From NCBI RefSeq assembly GCF_002162355.1, contig NZ_CP021434.1, forward strand, positions 3,650,001 to 3,714,000: DNA of 64,000 nucleotides, read 5' to 3'. Under the pieces are notes generated by a model. It had not been told where the DNA came from, searched no databases, and saw only the letters and a program-made list of their open reading frames with translations. Of this stretch, positions 43,146-52,964 are shown in pieces. The position numbers were made by a program, and so were the translations under genes. The stretch is from Tumebacillus avium (lineage in GTDB: Bacteria; Bacillota; Bacilli; Tumebacillales; Tumebacillaceae). Numbering within the stretch: the first letter of the stretch is position 1; every line of letters starts with the position of its first letter.

Positions 43146-43173
43146 AAGAGGAGGCAGATGCCTCCTCTTTTTT
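43146..43173 (+). terminator. Intrinsic terminator after the MoxR operon
   Basis: AAGAGGAGGCA and TGCCTCCTCTT pair, followed by TTTTTT. It ends the eight-gene operon 13 bases after its last stop codon. Confidence 0.95.
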
Positions 43174-43196
43174 GTTCGTATAGAGGTTTTTAGTTA

Positions 43197-43225
43197 TTGA
43201 AGTTGTATTATTTAATATATAGAAC
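43197..43225 (+). promoter_or_regulatory. Possible promoter of the NRPS-PKS operon
   Basis: TTGAAG (43197-43202), a 17-base spacer and TAGAAC (43220-43225); TATAGA at 43218 is an alternative -10. The AT-rich region between the terminator and the start codon is the only place for it. The boxes are imperfect. Confidence 0.35.
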
Positions 43226-43274
43226 GACTTATAGTTTGTAATCAGTATTCAGGATGGACGGAGGAAGAAAAAAC

Positions 43275-46200
43275 ATGGCGGATACATCCACGATGTTCCA
43301 TACACTTGTCGACTTGTTGCGCTGGCGGGCTGTCGAGCAGCCGGAGCAGTTGGCTTATACATTTTTGCTGGAAGACGGAGAGCAAGCAGCGTACACCTAT
43401 CAGGAAATTGACCGCAAGGCGCGGGCGCTCGGCGCTGCTCTGCAGGGGATGGGAGCGGCGGGGGAGCGCGCGCTGCTCTTGTACCAGCCGGGGATGGAGT
43501 ATCTGGTCGCCTTTTTCGGTTGTTTATACGGCGGCGTGCAGGCAGTCCCGGCCTATCCGCCGCGCCAAAACGGCAATCTGGATCGCCTGCAGGCGGTGGT
43601 GTCCGATGCGTCGGCCCGCTTTGCGCTGACCACGTCGGGCATTCTGCCGGGCATTGCCAAGCGGTTTGCCGACACGCCGGGCCTGTCCGAATTAAAGTGG
43701 GTCGAGACCGATACTTTGCCGGCCGATCTGTCGTCTAACTGGGTAGAGCCGGTGATTGGCAAGGATTCCCTTGCCTTTTTGCAATACACGTCAGGGTCGA
43801 CATCCGCCCCGAAAGGCGTGATGCTCAGCCACGGCAACCTGTTGCACAATCTGGCGCTGATTCACGAGCGTTTTGGCATCACCAAAGAGACGGAAGGCGT
43901 GGTCTGGCTGCCTCCGTATCATGATATGGGCTTGATCGGCGGGATTTTGCAGCCGTTGTACGGCGGGTACCACATGTCGCTGATGGCGCCCGTCTCGTTT
44001 ATCACCAAACCGCTGCGCTGGCTGGAAGCGATCTCCCGCACCGGGGCGACGCTCGGCGGCGGGCCGAATTTTGCGTACGAGCTGTGCGTGCAAAAAATTA
44101 CCCCGGAGCAGCGCGACACGCTTGATCTCAGCAAGTGGGAGAACGCGTTTACCGGAGCGGAGCCGGTGCGGCATGAGACCTTGCAGAAGTTCGCGGAGTA
44201 TTTTGCGCCGGCCGGGTTTCGCAAAGAGGCGTTTTATCCGTGCTACGGCTTGGCGGAAGGGACGCTGTTTGTCTCCGGCGGCGTGAAGCAGGAACTGCCG
44301 GTCGTGCGGGATTTTGACGGCGAGTCGCTGGAGCAGAACAAGGTCGTCCTGCTGGAGACGGCGGATGACACGACGCGGACGCTGGTCAGCTCGGGGCGCG
44401 TTGCGCTGTGCGAGCAGAACATCGCGATCGTCAACACGGAGACGATGGAGCGCGCGGCGGAGCACGAGGTCGGCGAGATCTGGGTGTCCGGGCCTAGCGT
44501 GGCGCAAGGGTATTGGAACCGCCCGCAGCAGACGGAGGAAACGTTTGGCGCGTATCTGGAAGTGGAAGAAGCAGGGCCGTTTTTGCGGACGGGCGATCTT
44601 GGATTCCTTCATGACGGCGAGCTGTATGTGACAGGCCGGCTGAAAGACCTGATCATCATCCGCGGACGCAACCACTATCCGCAAGACATCGAGTTTACGG
44701 TTGGCGAGTGCCATCCGGCGGTCGCAGCGGGCGTTGGCGCTGCTGTGGCGGTGGAGATCGAGGGCGAAGAGCGGCTGGTCATCGTTCAGGAGATCGAGCG
44801 GGCGCATCGCAAGTCGAACTTGGAAGAAGTGACGACCAGCATCCGCCAGGCGGTGGCGAAGCATCACGAGCTGCAGGTGTATGCGGTGGTGCTGATCAAG
44901 CCGGCCAGCATCCCCAAAACCTCGTCAGGCAAGATCCAGCGTCATCTGTGCAAAGAGAGATTTTTGCACGGCGGGCTGGAAGTGCTCTTGCAAAGCTCAC
45001 TGGATGGCAGAACGGCCAAGGGCGACGGGCAAGAGACGGAAGCGGCGGAATTGAACGGTGAGCAATTGCTGGCGATCGCAGCGGAAGACCGCCAAGCGGC
45101 GCTGGAAGCTTATTTGTTGGAAAAAGCGGCCGGGGTGCTGAAAATTCATTCGAAGCAGCTGTCGACCGACCAGTCGTTAAATGCTGTGGGCCTCGATTCG
45201 CTGATGGCCGTCGAGCTGAAAAACGAAGTGGAAGAGGGCTTTGGGGTAGTGCTGCCACTGGCACGCCTGCTTGACGGGCCGAGTGTTTCGGAGTTGGCAG
45301 AAGTGGTATTGGCGCAGGTAGAAAATACAGAACCTGCCCAAGAAGCGACCGAACTGCCTGACCTTGCCGAATCCAACCAACTCTCCTACGGCCAGCGTGC
45401 TTTGTGGTTTATGCAGCGCCTGGCTCCGGAGTCGACCGCCTACAACATCGCCCGTGCTGTGCGCATTCCGGGCGAGCTGGATGTGGCGGCGCTGAAGCGG
45501 TCATTTGAGGTGCTCCTGCGCAGACATCCGCAACTGCGGATGAACTTTGTCATGCAGGACGGGGAACCGGTGCAGAAGGCGCAGGAGTACAACGTGGCGT
45601 ATTTTGTAGTGGAAGACGCAAGCAGCGCAAGCGAAGCGGAAGTGACCGCACGCTTGGCTTCCTACGCTAATCGCCCGTTCGATCTGGAGCAGGACTCGCT
45701 GATGCGTGTTTACCTGTTGCAGCGCTCCGAGCAGGAGCACGTTTTGCTGCTCGTCATGCACCATATCATCGTTGACTTCTGGTCGCTGGCGGTGTTGGTC
45801 AAGGAACTGCGTGAACTGTACCCGCAATTGAAGCGCGGCGATCTTGTCGAGATCGAAGTCGAACAGCCGCAGCCGGACAGCTACCGTAGCCATGCAGCTC
45901 GTCAGGCTGCGATGCTCGCCGGAGCGAATGGCGACGCCTCGCTCGCCTACTGGAAACAGCAGCTCGGCGGCACCTTGCCTGTGCTGAACCTGCCGACCGA
46001 CCGTCCGCGCCCGCCGGTGCAGACGTACAACGGCGCCTCGCACAGCTTCCGCGTCGCCGGCGTTGTGACCCGCAAGCTCAAAGAGCTCGCCCAAGCGAAC
46101 GGCGCCACCCTCTACATGGCGCTGCTGGCAGCCTACCAAGTGCTGCTGCACCGCTATACCGGGCAGGATGACATCCTCGTCGGATCGCCAACGGCCGGCC

Positions 46201-48656
46201 GCAGCAGCGCGAAAGACGCCCAGACGGTGGGCTATTTCGTCAACCCGGTCGTCCTGCGCGGCGATCTGTCCGACCTCCCGTCGTTCCGCGAGTTCCTGCA
46301 ACAAGTGCGGGGCACCGTGCTGTCCGCGCTGGATCATCAGGAGTACCCGCTGCCGTTGCTGGTGGAAAAATTGGCCCCGAAACGCGACCTGAGCTACCCG
46401 CCGCTGTTCCAAGCGATGTTTGTTTTGCAAAAATCACACCTCGACAACGACGGCCTGACCGCGATGGCGGTGCAGGATGCAGGTGTACGAGTGGACGGCG
46501 AACTTCCTCTGGAAGGCTATCCGCTCCCGCAGCAAATGGCACAGTTCGATCTGACGCTGACCATGACCGAGCATGACGGAGAACTTCTGGCTGCGTTCGA
46601 ATATAACACCGACCTGTTTGACGCTGCCACGATGGAGCGCATGTCCGGCCATATGGCCCAACTGCTCGGCGGGCTGACCGAAGCGCCGGAGCGGAGCGTC
46701 TCCGAACTGCCGATGCTCACCGCGTCTGAGCGCGAACAGGTGCTGTACGGCTGGAACGATTTTGACGCCGATTTCACGCTGGAGCTTGCCGTGCACCAAC
46801 GCTTCGAGCAGCAGGCGGAACGGACACCGCATGCGATTGCGGTGGCGTTTGAAGAGCAGTCCTTGACCTACGCCCAGCTCAACCAGCGTGCCAACCAACT
46901 GGCACACCACCTGCGCAGCTATGGCGTCGGGCCGGAAGTGCTGGTCGGGCTGTGCGTCGAGCGTTCGCTGGAGACGATCATCGGCGTGCTTGGGATCTTA
47001 AAAGCGGGCGGGGCGTACGTGCCGCTCGACCCGACCTATCCGCCGGAGCGCATCGCATATGTGATGGAAGATGCAAAAGCTCCCGTCCTGCTCACCCAGG
47101 AAAAATACCTCCCGACCTTGCCCGAGCAAGCGGCGAAAGTGATCGCGCTCGACAGCGACTGGGACAACATCGCCCAAGAGAGCACCGCCAACCCCGACAG
47201 CGGTGCGGCATCCGACAACCTTGCGTACGTCATCTACACCTCGGGCTCGACCGGACTTCCGAAAGGCGTCCTGATCGAACACCGCAACGTCGTGCGCCTG
47301 ATCGACGCGACTGAGCACTGGTTCCATTTTGACGAAAAAGATGTCTGGACGCTGTTCCACTCCTATGCGTTCGATTTCTCGGTCTGGGAGATCTGGGGCG
47401 CTTTGCTCTACGGCGGCAAACTGGTCGTCGTGCCGTATGGCAGCAGCCGCGACCCGCAGGCGTTTTACGAGTTGCTCGTCAAAGAGCGCGTCACGGTGCT
47501 GAACCAAACGCCGTCCGCGTTCCGCCAACTGCTGGCAGCGGAAGAAGCGCGTGGCGTCTCGGGCGATCTCGCCTTGCGCTATGTGATCTTTGGCGGGGAA
47601 GCGCTCGACCTGCCTAGCCTGAAACCGTGGTATCAGCGTCATGGCGAGCAGACGGTGCTGGTCAACATGTACGGCATCACCGAAACCACCGTCCATGTCA
47701 CCTACCGCGCCTTGACTCTGCAGGATGTTGAGTCGGCGACCGGCAGCGTGATCGGCGGGCCGATCCCCGATCTGCAAGTCTACCTGCTCGACGGGCAGGG
47801 ACAGCCGGTGCCGATTGGCGTGCCGGGCGAGATGTATGTCGGTGGGGCGGGGCTGGCCCGCGGCTATCTGAACCGCGACGAGCTGACCGCTGAGCGTTTT
47901 ATTCAAAATCCGTTTGGCCCGGGGCGGCTCTACAAGTCGGGCGACTTGGCGCGCTTCCAGCCGGACGGGCAGCTGCAGTATCTCGGCCGGATCGATCATC
48001 AGGTCAAAGTGCGCGGTTTCCGCATCGAGCTCGGCGAGATCGAAGCGGCGCTGGAACAGCATCCGTCCGTTCGCGAAGCCCTCGTGCTGGCGCGGGAGGA
48101 TGAGCCGGGCGAGAAGCGCCTCGTCGCCTACTTCGTGGCCCGCGAAACGCTGACCGGCGGCGATCTGCGGACGCATTTGAAAGACCGCCTGCCCGAGTAT
48201 ATGGTGCCGTCTGCGTTCCTGCAGCTGGACGCGTTCCCGCTGACCGGAAACGGCAAAATCGACCGCCGCGCCCTGCCGGCGCCGGAGAGCGGACGCCGCG
48301 ATGTCAGCACGCAGTATGCCGCGCCGAAAAATGAACTGCAGCGGCAACTGGCCGAGGTCTGGCAGGAGGCGCTGGGGGTGGAGCAGGTCGGCATTTACGA
48401 CAACTTCTTTGACCTCGGCGGGCATTCCCTGTCGCTGGCGAAAGCGCATCATCTGATTCAGGAAAAGCTCCTGCGCAAGTTTTCGATCGTGGAGATGTTT
48501 AAGCATCCGACGATCGACGCGCTGGCCGGCTTCTTGCACGGCGATGCAGCGGAAGCGGAACCGCAGCAAAAGGCGGAGCAGCTGCGCGACAAGGCGAATC
48601 GCAAGAAGGAGGCGCTGAACAGACAGAAACAGTTCCGAAAAGACAGGAGGAAGTAA
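43275..48656 (+). CDS. Hybrid loading/NRPS protein: fatty-acyl-AMP ligase-ACP-C-A(Thr)-PCP
   Basis: 1793 residues from ATG 43275, 10 bases after GGAGG; an ATG at 43254 lies before that site. Order: fatty-acyl-AMP ligase (about 10-570; LQYTSGSTSAPKGVMLSHGN), acyl carrier protein with Ser642 in GLDSLMAVEL, condensation domain (about 700-1150; HHIIVDF), adenylation domain (about 1160-1650; YTSGSTGLPKGV) and peptidyl carrier with Ser1718 in LGGHSL. Aligned by eye to the GrsA pocket, the adenylation residues read D-F-W-N-I-G-M-V-H, the published threonine code. The protein would thus activate a fatty acid, pass it to its ACP and condense it with threonine, giving an N-acyl-threonyl chain for the PKS encoded next. 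No epimerase is present. Confidence 0.9.
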   Translation: MADTSTMFHTLVDLLRWRAVEQPEQLAYTFLLEDGEQAAYTYQEIDRKARALGAALQGMGAAGERALLLYQPGMEYLVAFFGCLYGGVQAVPAYPPRQNGNLDRLQAVVSDASARFALTTSGILPGIAKRFADTPGLSELKWVETDTLPADLSSNWVEPVIGKDSLAFLQYTSGSTSAPKGVMLSHGNLLHNLALIHERFGITKETEGVVWLPPYHDMGLIGGILQPLYGGYHMSLMAPVSFITKPLRWLEAISRTGATLGGGPNFAYELCVQKITPEQRDTLDLSKWENAFTGAEPVRHETLQKFAEYFAPAGFRKEAFYPCYGLAEGTLFVSGGVKQELPVVRDFDGESLEQNKVVLLETADDTTRTLVSSGRVALCEQNIAIVNTETMERAAEHEVGEIWVSGPSVAQGYWNRPQQTEETFGAYLEVEEAGPFLRTGDLGFLHDGELYVTGRLKDLIIIRGRNHYPQDIEFTVGECHPAVAAGVGAAVAVEIEGEERLVIVQEIERAHRKSNLEEVTTSIRQAVAKHHELQVYAVVLIKPASIPKTSSGKIQRHLCKERFLHGGLEVLLQSSLDGRTAKGDGQETEAAELNGEQLLAIAAEDRQAALEAYLLEKAAGVLKIHSKQLSTDQSLNAVGLDSLMAVELKNEVEEGFGVVLPLARLLDGPSVSELAEVVLAQVENTEPAQEATELPDLAESNQLSYGQRALWFMQRLAPESTAYNIARAVRIPGELDVAALKRSFEVLLRRHPQLRMNFVMQDGEPVQKAQEYNVAYFVVEDASSASEAEVTARLASYANRPFDLEQDSLMRVYLLQRSEQEHVLLLVMHHIIVDFWSLAVLVKELRELYPQLKRGDLVEIEVEQPQPDSYRSHAARQAAMLAGANGDASLAYWKQQLGGTLPVLNLPTDRPRPPVQTYNGASHSFRVAGVVTRKLKELAQANGATLYMALLAAYQVLLHRYTGQDDILVGSPTAGRSSAKDAQTVGYFVNPVVLRGDLSDLPSFREFLQQVRGTVLSALDHQEYPLPLLVEKLAPKRDLSYPPLFQAMFVLQKSHLDNDGLTAMAVQDAGVRVDGELPLEGYPLPQQMAQFDLTLTMTEHDGELLAAFEYNTDLFDAATMERMSGHMAQLLGGLTEAPERSVSELPMLTASEREQVLYGWNDFDADFTLELAVHQRFEQQAERTPHAIAVAFEEQSLTYAQLNQRANQLAHHLRSYGVGPEVLVGLCVERSLETIIGVLGILKAGGAYVPLDPTYPPERIAYVMEDAKAPVLLTQEKYLPTLPEQAAKVIALDSDWDNIAQESTANPDSGAASDNLAYVIYTSGSTGLPKGVLIEHRNVVRLIDATEHWFHFDEKDVWTLFHSYAFDFSVWEIWGALLYGGKLVVVPYGSSRDPQAFYELLVKERVTVLNQTPSAFRQLLAAEEARGVSGDLALRYVIFGGEALDLPSLKPWYQRHGEQTVLVNMYGITETTVHVTYRALTLQDVESATGSVIGGPIPDLQVYLLDGQGQPVPIGVPGEMYVGGAGLARGYLNRDELTAERFIQNPFGPGRLYKSGDLARFQPDGQLQYLGRIDHQVKVRGFRIELGEIEAALEQHPSVREALVLAREDEPGEKRLVAYFVARETLTGGDLRTHLKDRLPEYMVPSAFLQLDAFPLTGNGKIDRRALPAPESGRRDVSTQYAAPKNELQRQLAEVWQEALGVEQVGIYDNFFDLGGHSLSLAKAHHLIQEKLLRKFSIVEMFKHPTIDALAGFLHGDAAEAEPQQKAEQLRDKANRKKEALNRQKQFRKDRRK

Positions 48657-48658
48657 TT

Positions 48659-51600
48659 TTGACAACAAGAGCGTCTTTGCAAGGAATTGCGATCATCGGA
48701 ATGGCCGGAAAGTTTCCGGGTGCTGCCAATCTGGCGGAGTTTTGGAACAACTTGTGCGCGGGAACGGAATCGATCCGTTCCCTCACCGGGGAGGAGCTCA
48801 AAGCGGCGGGTGTTGACCCGTCGCTTTTGAGCGATCCTTTTTACGTCAAACGGGGAGCTGTGCTCGATGGTGCCGATCATTTTGATGCGGCGTTTTTTGA
48901 TATGCTCGCCAAAGAGGCGGAAGTGACCGATCCGCAGCAGCGGATTTTTTTGGAATGCGCGCACGAGGCGCTGGAAGCGGCAGGTTACGATTCGCAGCAG
49001 TTTGACGGCGCAGTGGGCGTGTTTGGCGGCGCAGGGCGCAATACATATGTCAATCATCTCTACAACCATCCCGAGCTGGTACAGGCGGTTGGCAACTACG
49101 GGGCGCTGATCGGCAACGACGCCGATTTTCTGGCGACGCGGGTGGCGTACAAGCTGAACTTGCGGGGACCTGCGCTCACCGTGCAGACAGCATGCTCGAC
49201 ATCTCTGGTCGCGGTGCATCTGGCATGCCAGAGCCTGTTGACCTATGAGTGCGACATGGCGCTGGCGGGCGGTGTGGCGATCAAAGATCCGCAGATGGAA
49301 GGGTATCTGTATCAGGACGGAGGCATTTTGTCGCCGGACGGGCATTGCCGGGCGTTTGACGCCAAGGCGCAAGGCACGGTGATCGGCAACGGAGCCGGCG
49401 TGGTGCTGTTGAAGCGGCTGGAGGAGGCGCTGGCGGACGGAGATCACATCCATGCGGTGATTCGCAGTTCGGCGGTGAACAATGACGGCTCGCAAAAAGT
49501 CGGCTTTACTGCCCCAAGCGTCGAACGGCAGGCGGCGGTGATCTCCGAAGCGCTGGTGATGGCCGAGGTGGAGCCGGAGACGATCTCCTATGTCGAAGCG
49601 CACGGCACGGGAACGGCGCTGGGCGACCCGATTGAGATCGCGGCGCTGACCCAGGCGTTTCGGGAATCGGGGGCGGAGCGAACCGGCTATTGCGCGGTCG
49701 GATCGGTGAAAACCAACATCGGCCACCTCGACGCGGCGGCCGGGGTGACAGGGCTGATCAAAGCGGTCTTGTCGCTGAAGCACGGGATGATTCCGCCGAC
49801 CTTGCATGTGCAGGAGCTTAATCCGCAGATTGAGTTTGCAGACTCGCCGTTTTATGTGAGCGGGGAACTGCAAGAATGGAAGTCGGACGAGGTGCGCCGC
49901 GCCGGCGTCAGTTCGTTTGGCATCGGCGGAACGAATGCGCATGTGATATTGGAAGAGGCGCCCCCGGTGGAAAAAGGGAATGGGGCAAAGGAGCATCATC
50001 TGCTGGTGGTATCCGCGAAGACGGAAACTGCGCTTGAAGACGTGACGGCCCGGCTGGCCGCACATCTGGAGCTGCATCCGGAAGCGGAGCTGGCCGATGT
50101 GGCGTATACCCTGCAAGCGGGGCGCACCCTGCATCCGCACCGTTTGGCGCTGGTGTGCCGCGATGCGGACGAAGCGGTGCGTGAGCTGCGTGCGCCGGAT
50201 CTGTTGCAGCAGGCGCGGGTGGTCAGCGCAAGTGCGGAGCCTTTTGTCGTGTTCCTTTTTTCCGGGCAAGGGTCGCAGGTGGTGAACATGGGGCTGGAGC
50301 TTTATGCATGCTTCCCGGCGTTTCGCGAGGAGATCGACCGCTTGTCAGGGATCGCCTTGCCGTATATTGGCTGCGAAGTGCGAGAGCTATTGGCGAGCGA
50401 AAACCTGCATCAGACGCAGTTTACACAGCCTGCCCTGTTCATCATCGAGTACGCGCTGGCCTCGCTGTTGCAGTCGTGGGGCGTGGAACCGCAGGCGATG
50501 ATCGGGCACAGCGTCGGCGAGTATGTCGCCGCCACGCGGGCCGGGGTGCTGTCGGTGGAAGATGCGCTGCAGCTCGTCGCCGCGCGCGGACGATTGATGC
50601 AGGAGATGCCCACTGGGGCGATGACCGCCGTGGCGCTGGGGGAGCAGGAAGCGTGGGAGTTCCTCAACAATTCCCGGTCACTTTCTCTGGCGGCGGTAAA
50701 CGGTTCGCAGTCGACGGTGATCGCAGGGACGTATGAAGAAATCGCAGAGCTGGAAACACGTCTTGCCGCGCAGGACATCACCTGTCGCCGCTTGGAAACG
50801 TCGCACGCTTTCCATTCGGCGATGATGGAGCCGATGCTGGAGGAGTTTGCCCAGGCGGTGGCGCAAGTGGAACTGCATGCGCCGCAGCAAACGTATCTGT
50901 CCAATCTCACCGGGACGTGGATCACGCCGGAGCAGGCGACCGATCCTGCCTATTACGTGCGGCATCTGCGCGAGACGGTGCGCTTTGCCGACAATCTGGC
51001 AGCGGTGAAACAGGAGCCGAACTGCGTGATCGTCGAAGTTGGTCCGAAACAGACCGCTCTCACCGCTCTGCTGGAAACGGTGGGGAAGCTGGTGCTGCAT
51101 GGCGTCAAGATCGACTGGCAGGCGCTGCATGCCGGGGAAAGACGCTTGCGTCTGCCTTTGCCGACCTACCCGTTTGAGCGCAAGAAGTTTTACGTCGCGA
51201 CCGGCGTGAAAAAACCGTTCCGCCAAGCGGGCAAGCTCGCCGACCCCGTCGACTGGTTCTACCTGCCCGCCTGGAAGCAGTCCGCCCCGGTGCTGGAGAC
51301 GGAAACAGGGCAGAAGTGGCTCGTGTTCCTCGACGCGCAAGGATTTGGCGAAAAGCTGGTTCGCCAGCTGCGAGACATGGGGGAGGAAGTGCATACCGTC
51401 GCGCCGGGCGAAGCATTTGCCGAGCTGCTAAAAAACACCGCCCCTTCGCGCATCGTGCACTTGCAGAGCTTGACGGAGGAGGAGCCAGATGCGAGTTTCT
51501 ACTCCCTGCTCTCACTCGCCCAGACGTTTGGTGAGCATCTGGAAGGCCACTCCTGCCGCATTTTCGCCGTAACGAACTGCCTGCAGGATGTGACGGACGA

Positions 51601-52942
51601 CGCAGTGCTGTTCCCGGAGCGCGCCACACTGCTCGGGGCGGTCAAAGTCATCCCGCAAGAGTACCCCAATCTCAAATGCCGCGCCGTGGACGTGATGCTC
51701 GGAGCTCAGGAAGACCGACTGGTCGGGCAACTGATCGCCGAATTCACCGCCACGGAGGCTGAAGAAACGTTTGTCGCCTACCGAGGCAAACACCGCTATG
51801 TGCAGACCTTCGAACAGGTGCGGTTAAAAAAGCAGACGCACCTGCGTCAAAACGGGGTCTATCTGCTCACCGGAGCGGGCCATGAAGTAGGAAAAAAGTT
51901 TGCCGAGCATCTCGCCCAAACGGTGCAGGCCCGACTCGTCCTCATCGCTCAGCCGGGCACACCTCGCCCGCACATCGCGACCGAGCACCTCTTTTTCCAC
52001 GCTGATGTCGCCGACCGGGCCGAGATGAAGCGCATCGTGGCGCAGGCCCAAGCCCAATTTGGCGAGATCCACGGGGTCATCCACGCTGAAGAAGTGATCG
52101 GCTCCGGCCTGATCCAGCTCAAGACGCGGGAGGGGGCAGCGCGTGTTTTGCGTCCGAAAGTGCAAGGGACCCTCGTGCTGCACGAACTGCTTGCTGGCTG
52201 CCCGCTCGACTTTTTCGCCCTCTTCTCGCGGACGATCTCCTTTACCGGCGGGTTTGGCCAAGTTGACAATTCGGCGGCGAGCGCGTTTCTGGATGCGTTT
52301 GCGCGGAGCCGTCCGGGGACGGTGGTCGTGAACTGGAGCGGCTGGCAGTTTGATGCGTGGCAGGGTGCGCAGACGATGATTTTGCCGGAGCTGCAGCAGC
52401 ATTTGCAGGAGTTGCAAGAGCGGTTTGGGCTGTCGGCCGATGAAGGCTGGGAGGCGTTGATGAGGGTGCTGGGAAGCGGGCTGACACAGGTGGTCGTGTC
52501 AACGCAAGACTTCCAAGCGGCGCTCGACGAACTGGCATTTTTCCACACCTCCGCCTACCTGTCTTCTCTGCAAAAAGCGGTCTCCGCTGCGCCGCGCACC
52601 GGGGAACGCCCGTATGTCGCGCCGCGCAACGAAGTGGAAGCGACGGTGGCCGCCTTGTGGCAAGAGCTGTTCCAGGTCGAGCCGATCTCTGTACTGGACA
52701 ATTTCTTTGAACTCGGCGGCAATTCGCTGCTCGGCGTGCAACTGGTGATGCGCCTGCGCAGCGCCTTTGGGCTGGACGTGCCGATGAGCCTGCTGTACGA
52801 TGCGCCGACGGTGGAGGGGCTCGCGCACAGCATCGTCGTCCAGCAGATTGAGCAAACCGGGCTCGATGAGCTGGAAGCGCTGTTGGAGGAGATCGAGACG
52901 TTGTCGGCCGAGGAAGCGCGGGCCATTTTGACCAGCAAGTGA
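48659..52942 (+). CDS. Type I PKS module: KS-AT-(degenerate KR)-ACP
   Basis: 1427 residues. TTG start at 48659, 8 bases after AGGAGG. Ketosynthase (about 1-430) with Cys179 in TACSTSL and the His motifs EAHGTGT and KTNIGHLDAA. Acyltransferase (about 525-830) with Ser618 in GHSVGEY and a later HAFH, which fits malonyl-CoA. Residues about 860-1250 have a ketoreductase shape, but the Tyr expected in the GQxxYAAANAFLDA motif is Asn (GQVDNSAASAFLDAFA, residue 1204) and the nucleotide-binding loop is unusual (LTGAGHEVG). Ketoreduction is therefore doubtful. ACP with Ser1356 in LGGNSLLG. It would add one malonate unit, probably leaving a beta-keto group. Confidence 0.9.
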   Translation: MTTRASLQGIAIIGMAGKFPGAANLAEFWNNLCAGTESIRSLTGEELKAAGVDPSLLSDPFYVKRGAVLDGADHFDAAFFDMLAKEAEVTDPQQRIFLECAHEALEAAGYDSQQFDGAVGVFGGAGRNTYVNHLYNHPELVQAVGNYGALIGNDADFLATRVAYKLNLRGPALTVQTACSTSLVAVHLACQSLLTYECDMALAGGVAIKDPQMEGYLYQDGGILSPDGHCRAFDAKAQGTVIGNGAGVVLLKRLEEALADGDHIHAVIRSSAVNNDGSQKVGFTAPSVERQAAVISEALVMAEVEPETISYVEAHGTGTALGDPIEIAALTQAFRESGAERTGYCAVGSVKTNIGHLDAAAGVTGLIKAVLSLKHGMIPPTLHVQELNPQIEFADSPFYVSGELQEWKSDEVRRAGVSSFGIGGTNAHVILEEAPPVEKGNGAKEHHLLVVSAKTETALEDVTARLAAHLELHPEAELADVAYTLQAGRTLHPHRLALVCRDADEAVRELRAPDLLQQARVVSASAEPFVVFLFSGQGSQVVNMGLELYACFPAFREEIDRLSGIALPYIGCEVRELLASENLHQTQFTQPALFIIEYALASLLQSWGVEPQAMIGHSVGEYVAATRAGVLSVEDALQLVAARGRLMQEMPTGAMTAVALGEQEAWEFLNNSRSLSLAAVNGSQSTVIAGTYEEIAELETRLAAQDITCRRLETSHAFHSAMMEPMLEEFAQAVAQVELHAPQQTYLSNLTGTWITPEQATDPAYYVRHLRETVRFADNLAAVKQEPNCVIVEVGPKQTALTALLETVGKLVLHGVKIDWQALHAGERRLRLPLPTYPFERKKFYVATGVKKPFRQAGKLADPVDWFYLPAWKQSAPVLETETGQKWLVFLDAQGFGEKLVRQLRDMGEEVHTVAPGEAFAELLKNTAPSRIVHLQSLTEEEPDASFYSLLSLAQTFGEHLEGHSCRIFAVTNCLQDVTDDAVLFPERATLLGAVKVIPQEYPNLKCRAVDVMLGAQEDRLVGQLIAEFTATEAEETFVAYRGKHRYVQTFEQVRLKKQTHLRQNGVYLLTGAGHEVGKKFAEHLAQTVQARLVLIAQPGTPRPHIATEHLFFHADVADRAEMKRIVAQAQAQFGEIHGVIHAEEVIGSGLIQLKTREGAARVLRPKVQGTLVLHELLAGCPLDFFALFSRTISFTGGFGQVDNSAASAFLDAFARSRPGTVVVNWSGWQFDAWQGAQTMILPELQQHLQELQERFGLSADEGWEALMRVLGSGLTQVVVSTQDFQAALDELAFFHTSAYLSSLQKAVSAAPRTGERPYVAPRNEVEATVAALWQELFQVEPISVLDNFFELGGNSLLGVQLVMRLRSAFGLDVPMSLLYDAPTVEGLAHSIVVQQIEQTGLDELEALLEEIETLSAEEARAILTSK

Positions 52943-52964
52943 GCGGGGGATGGGGGAGCAAGAA

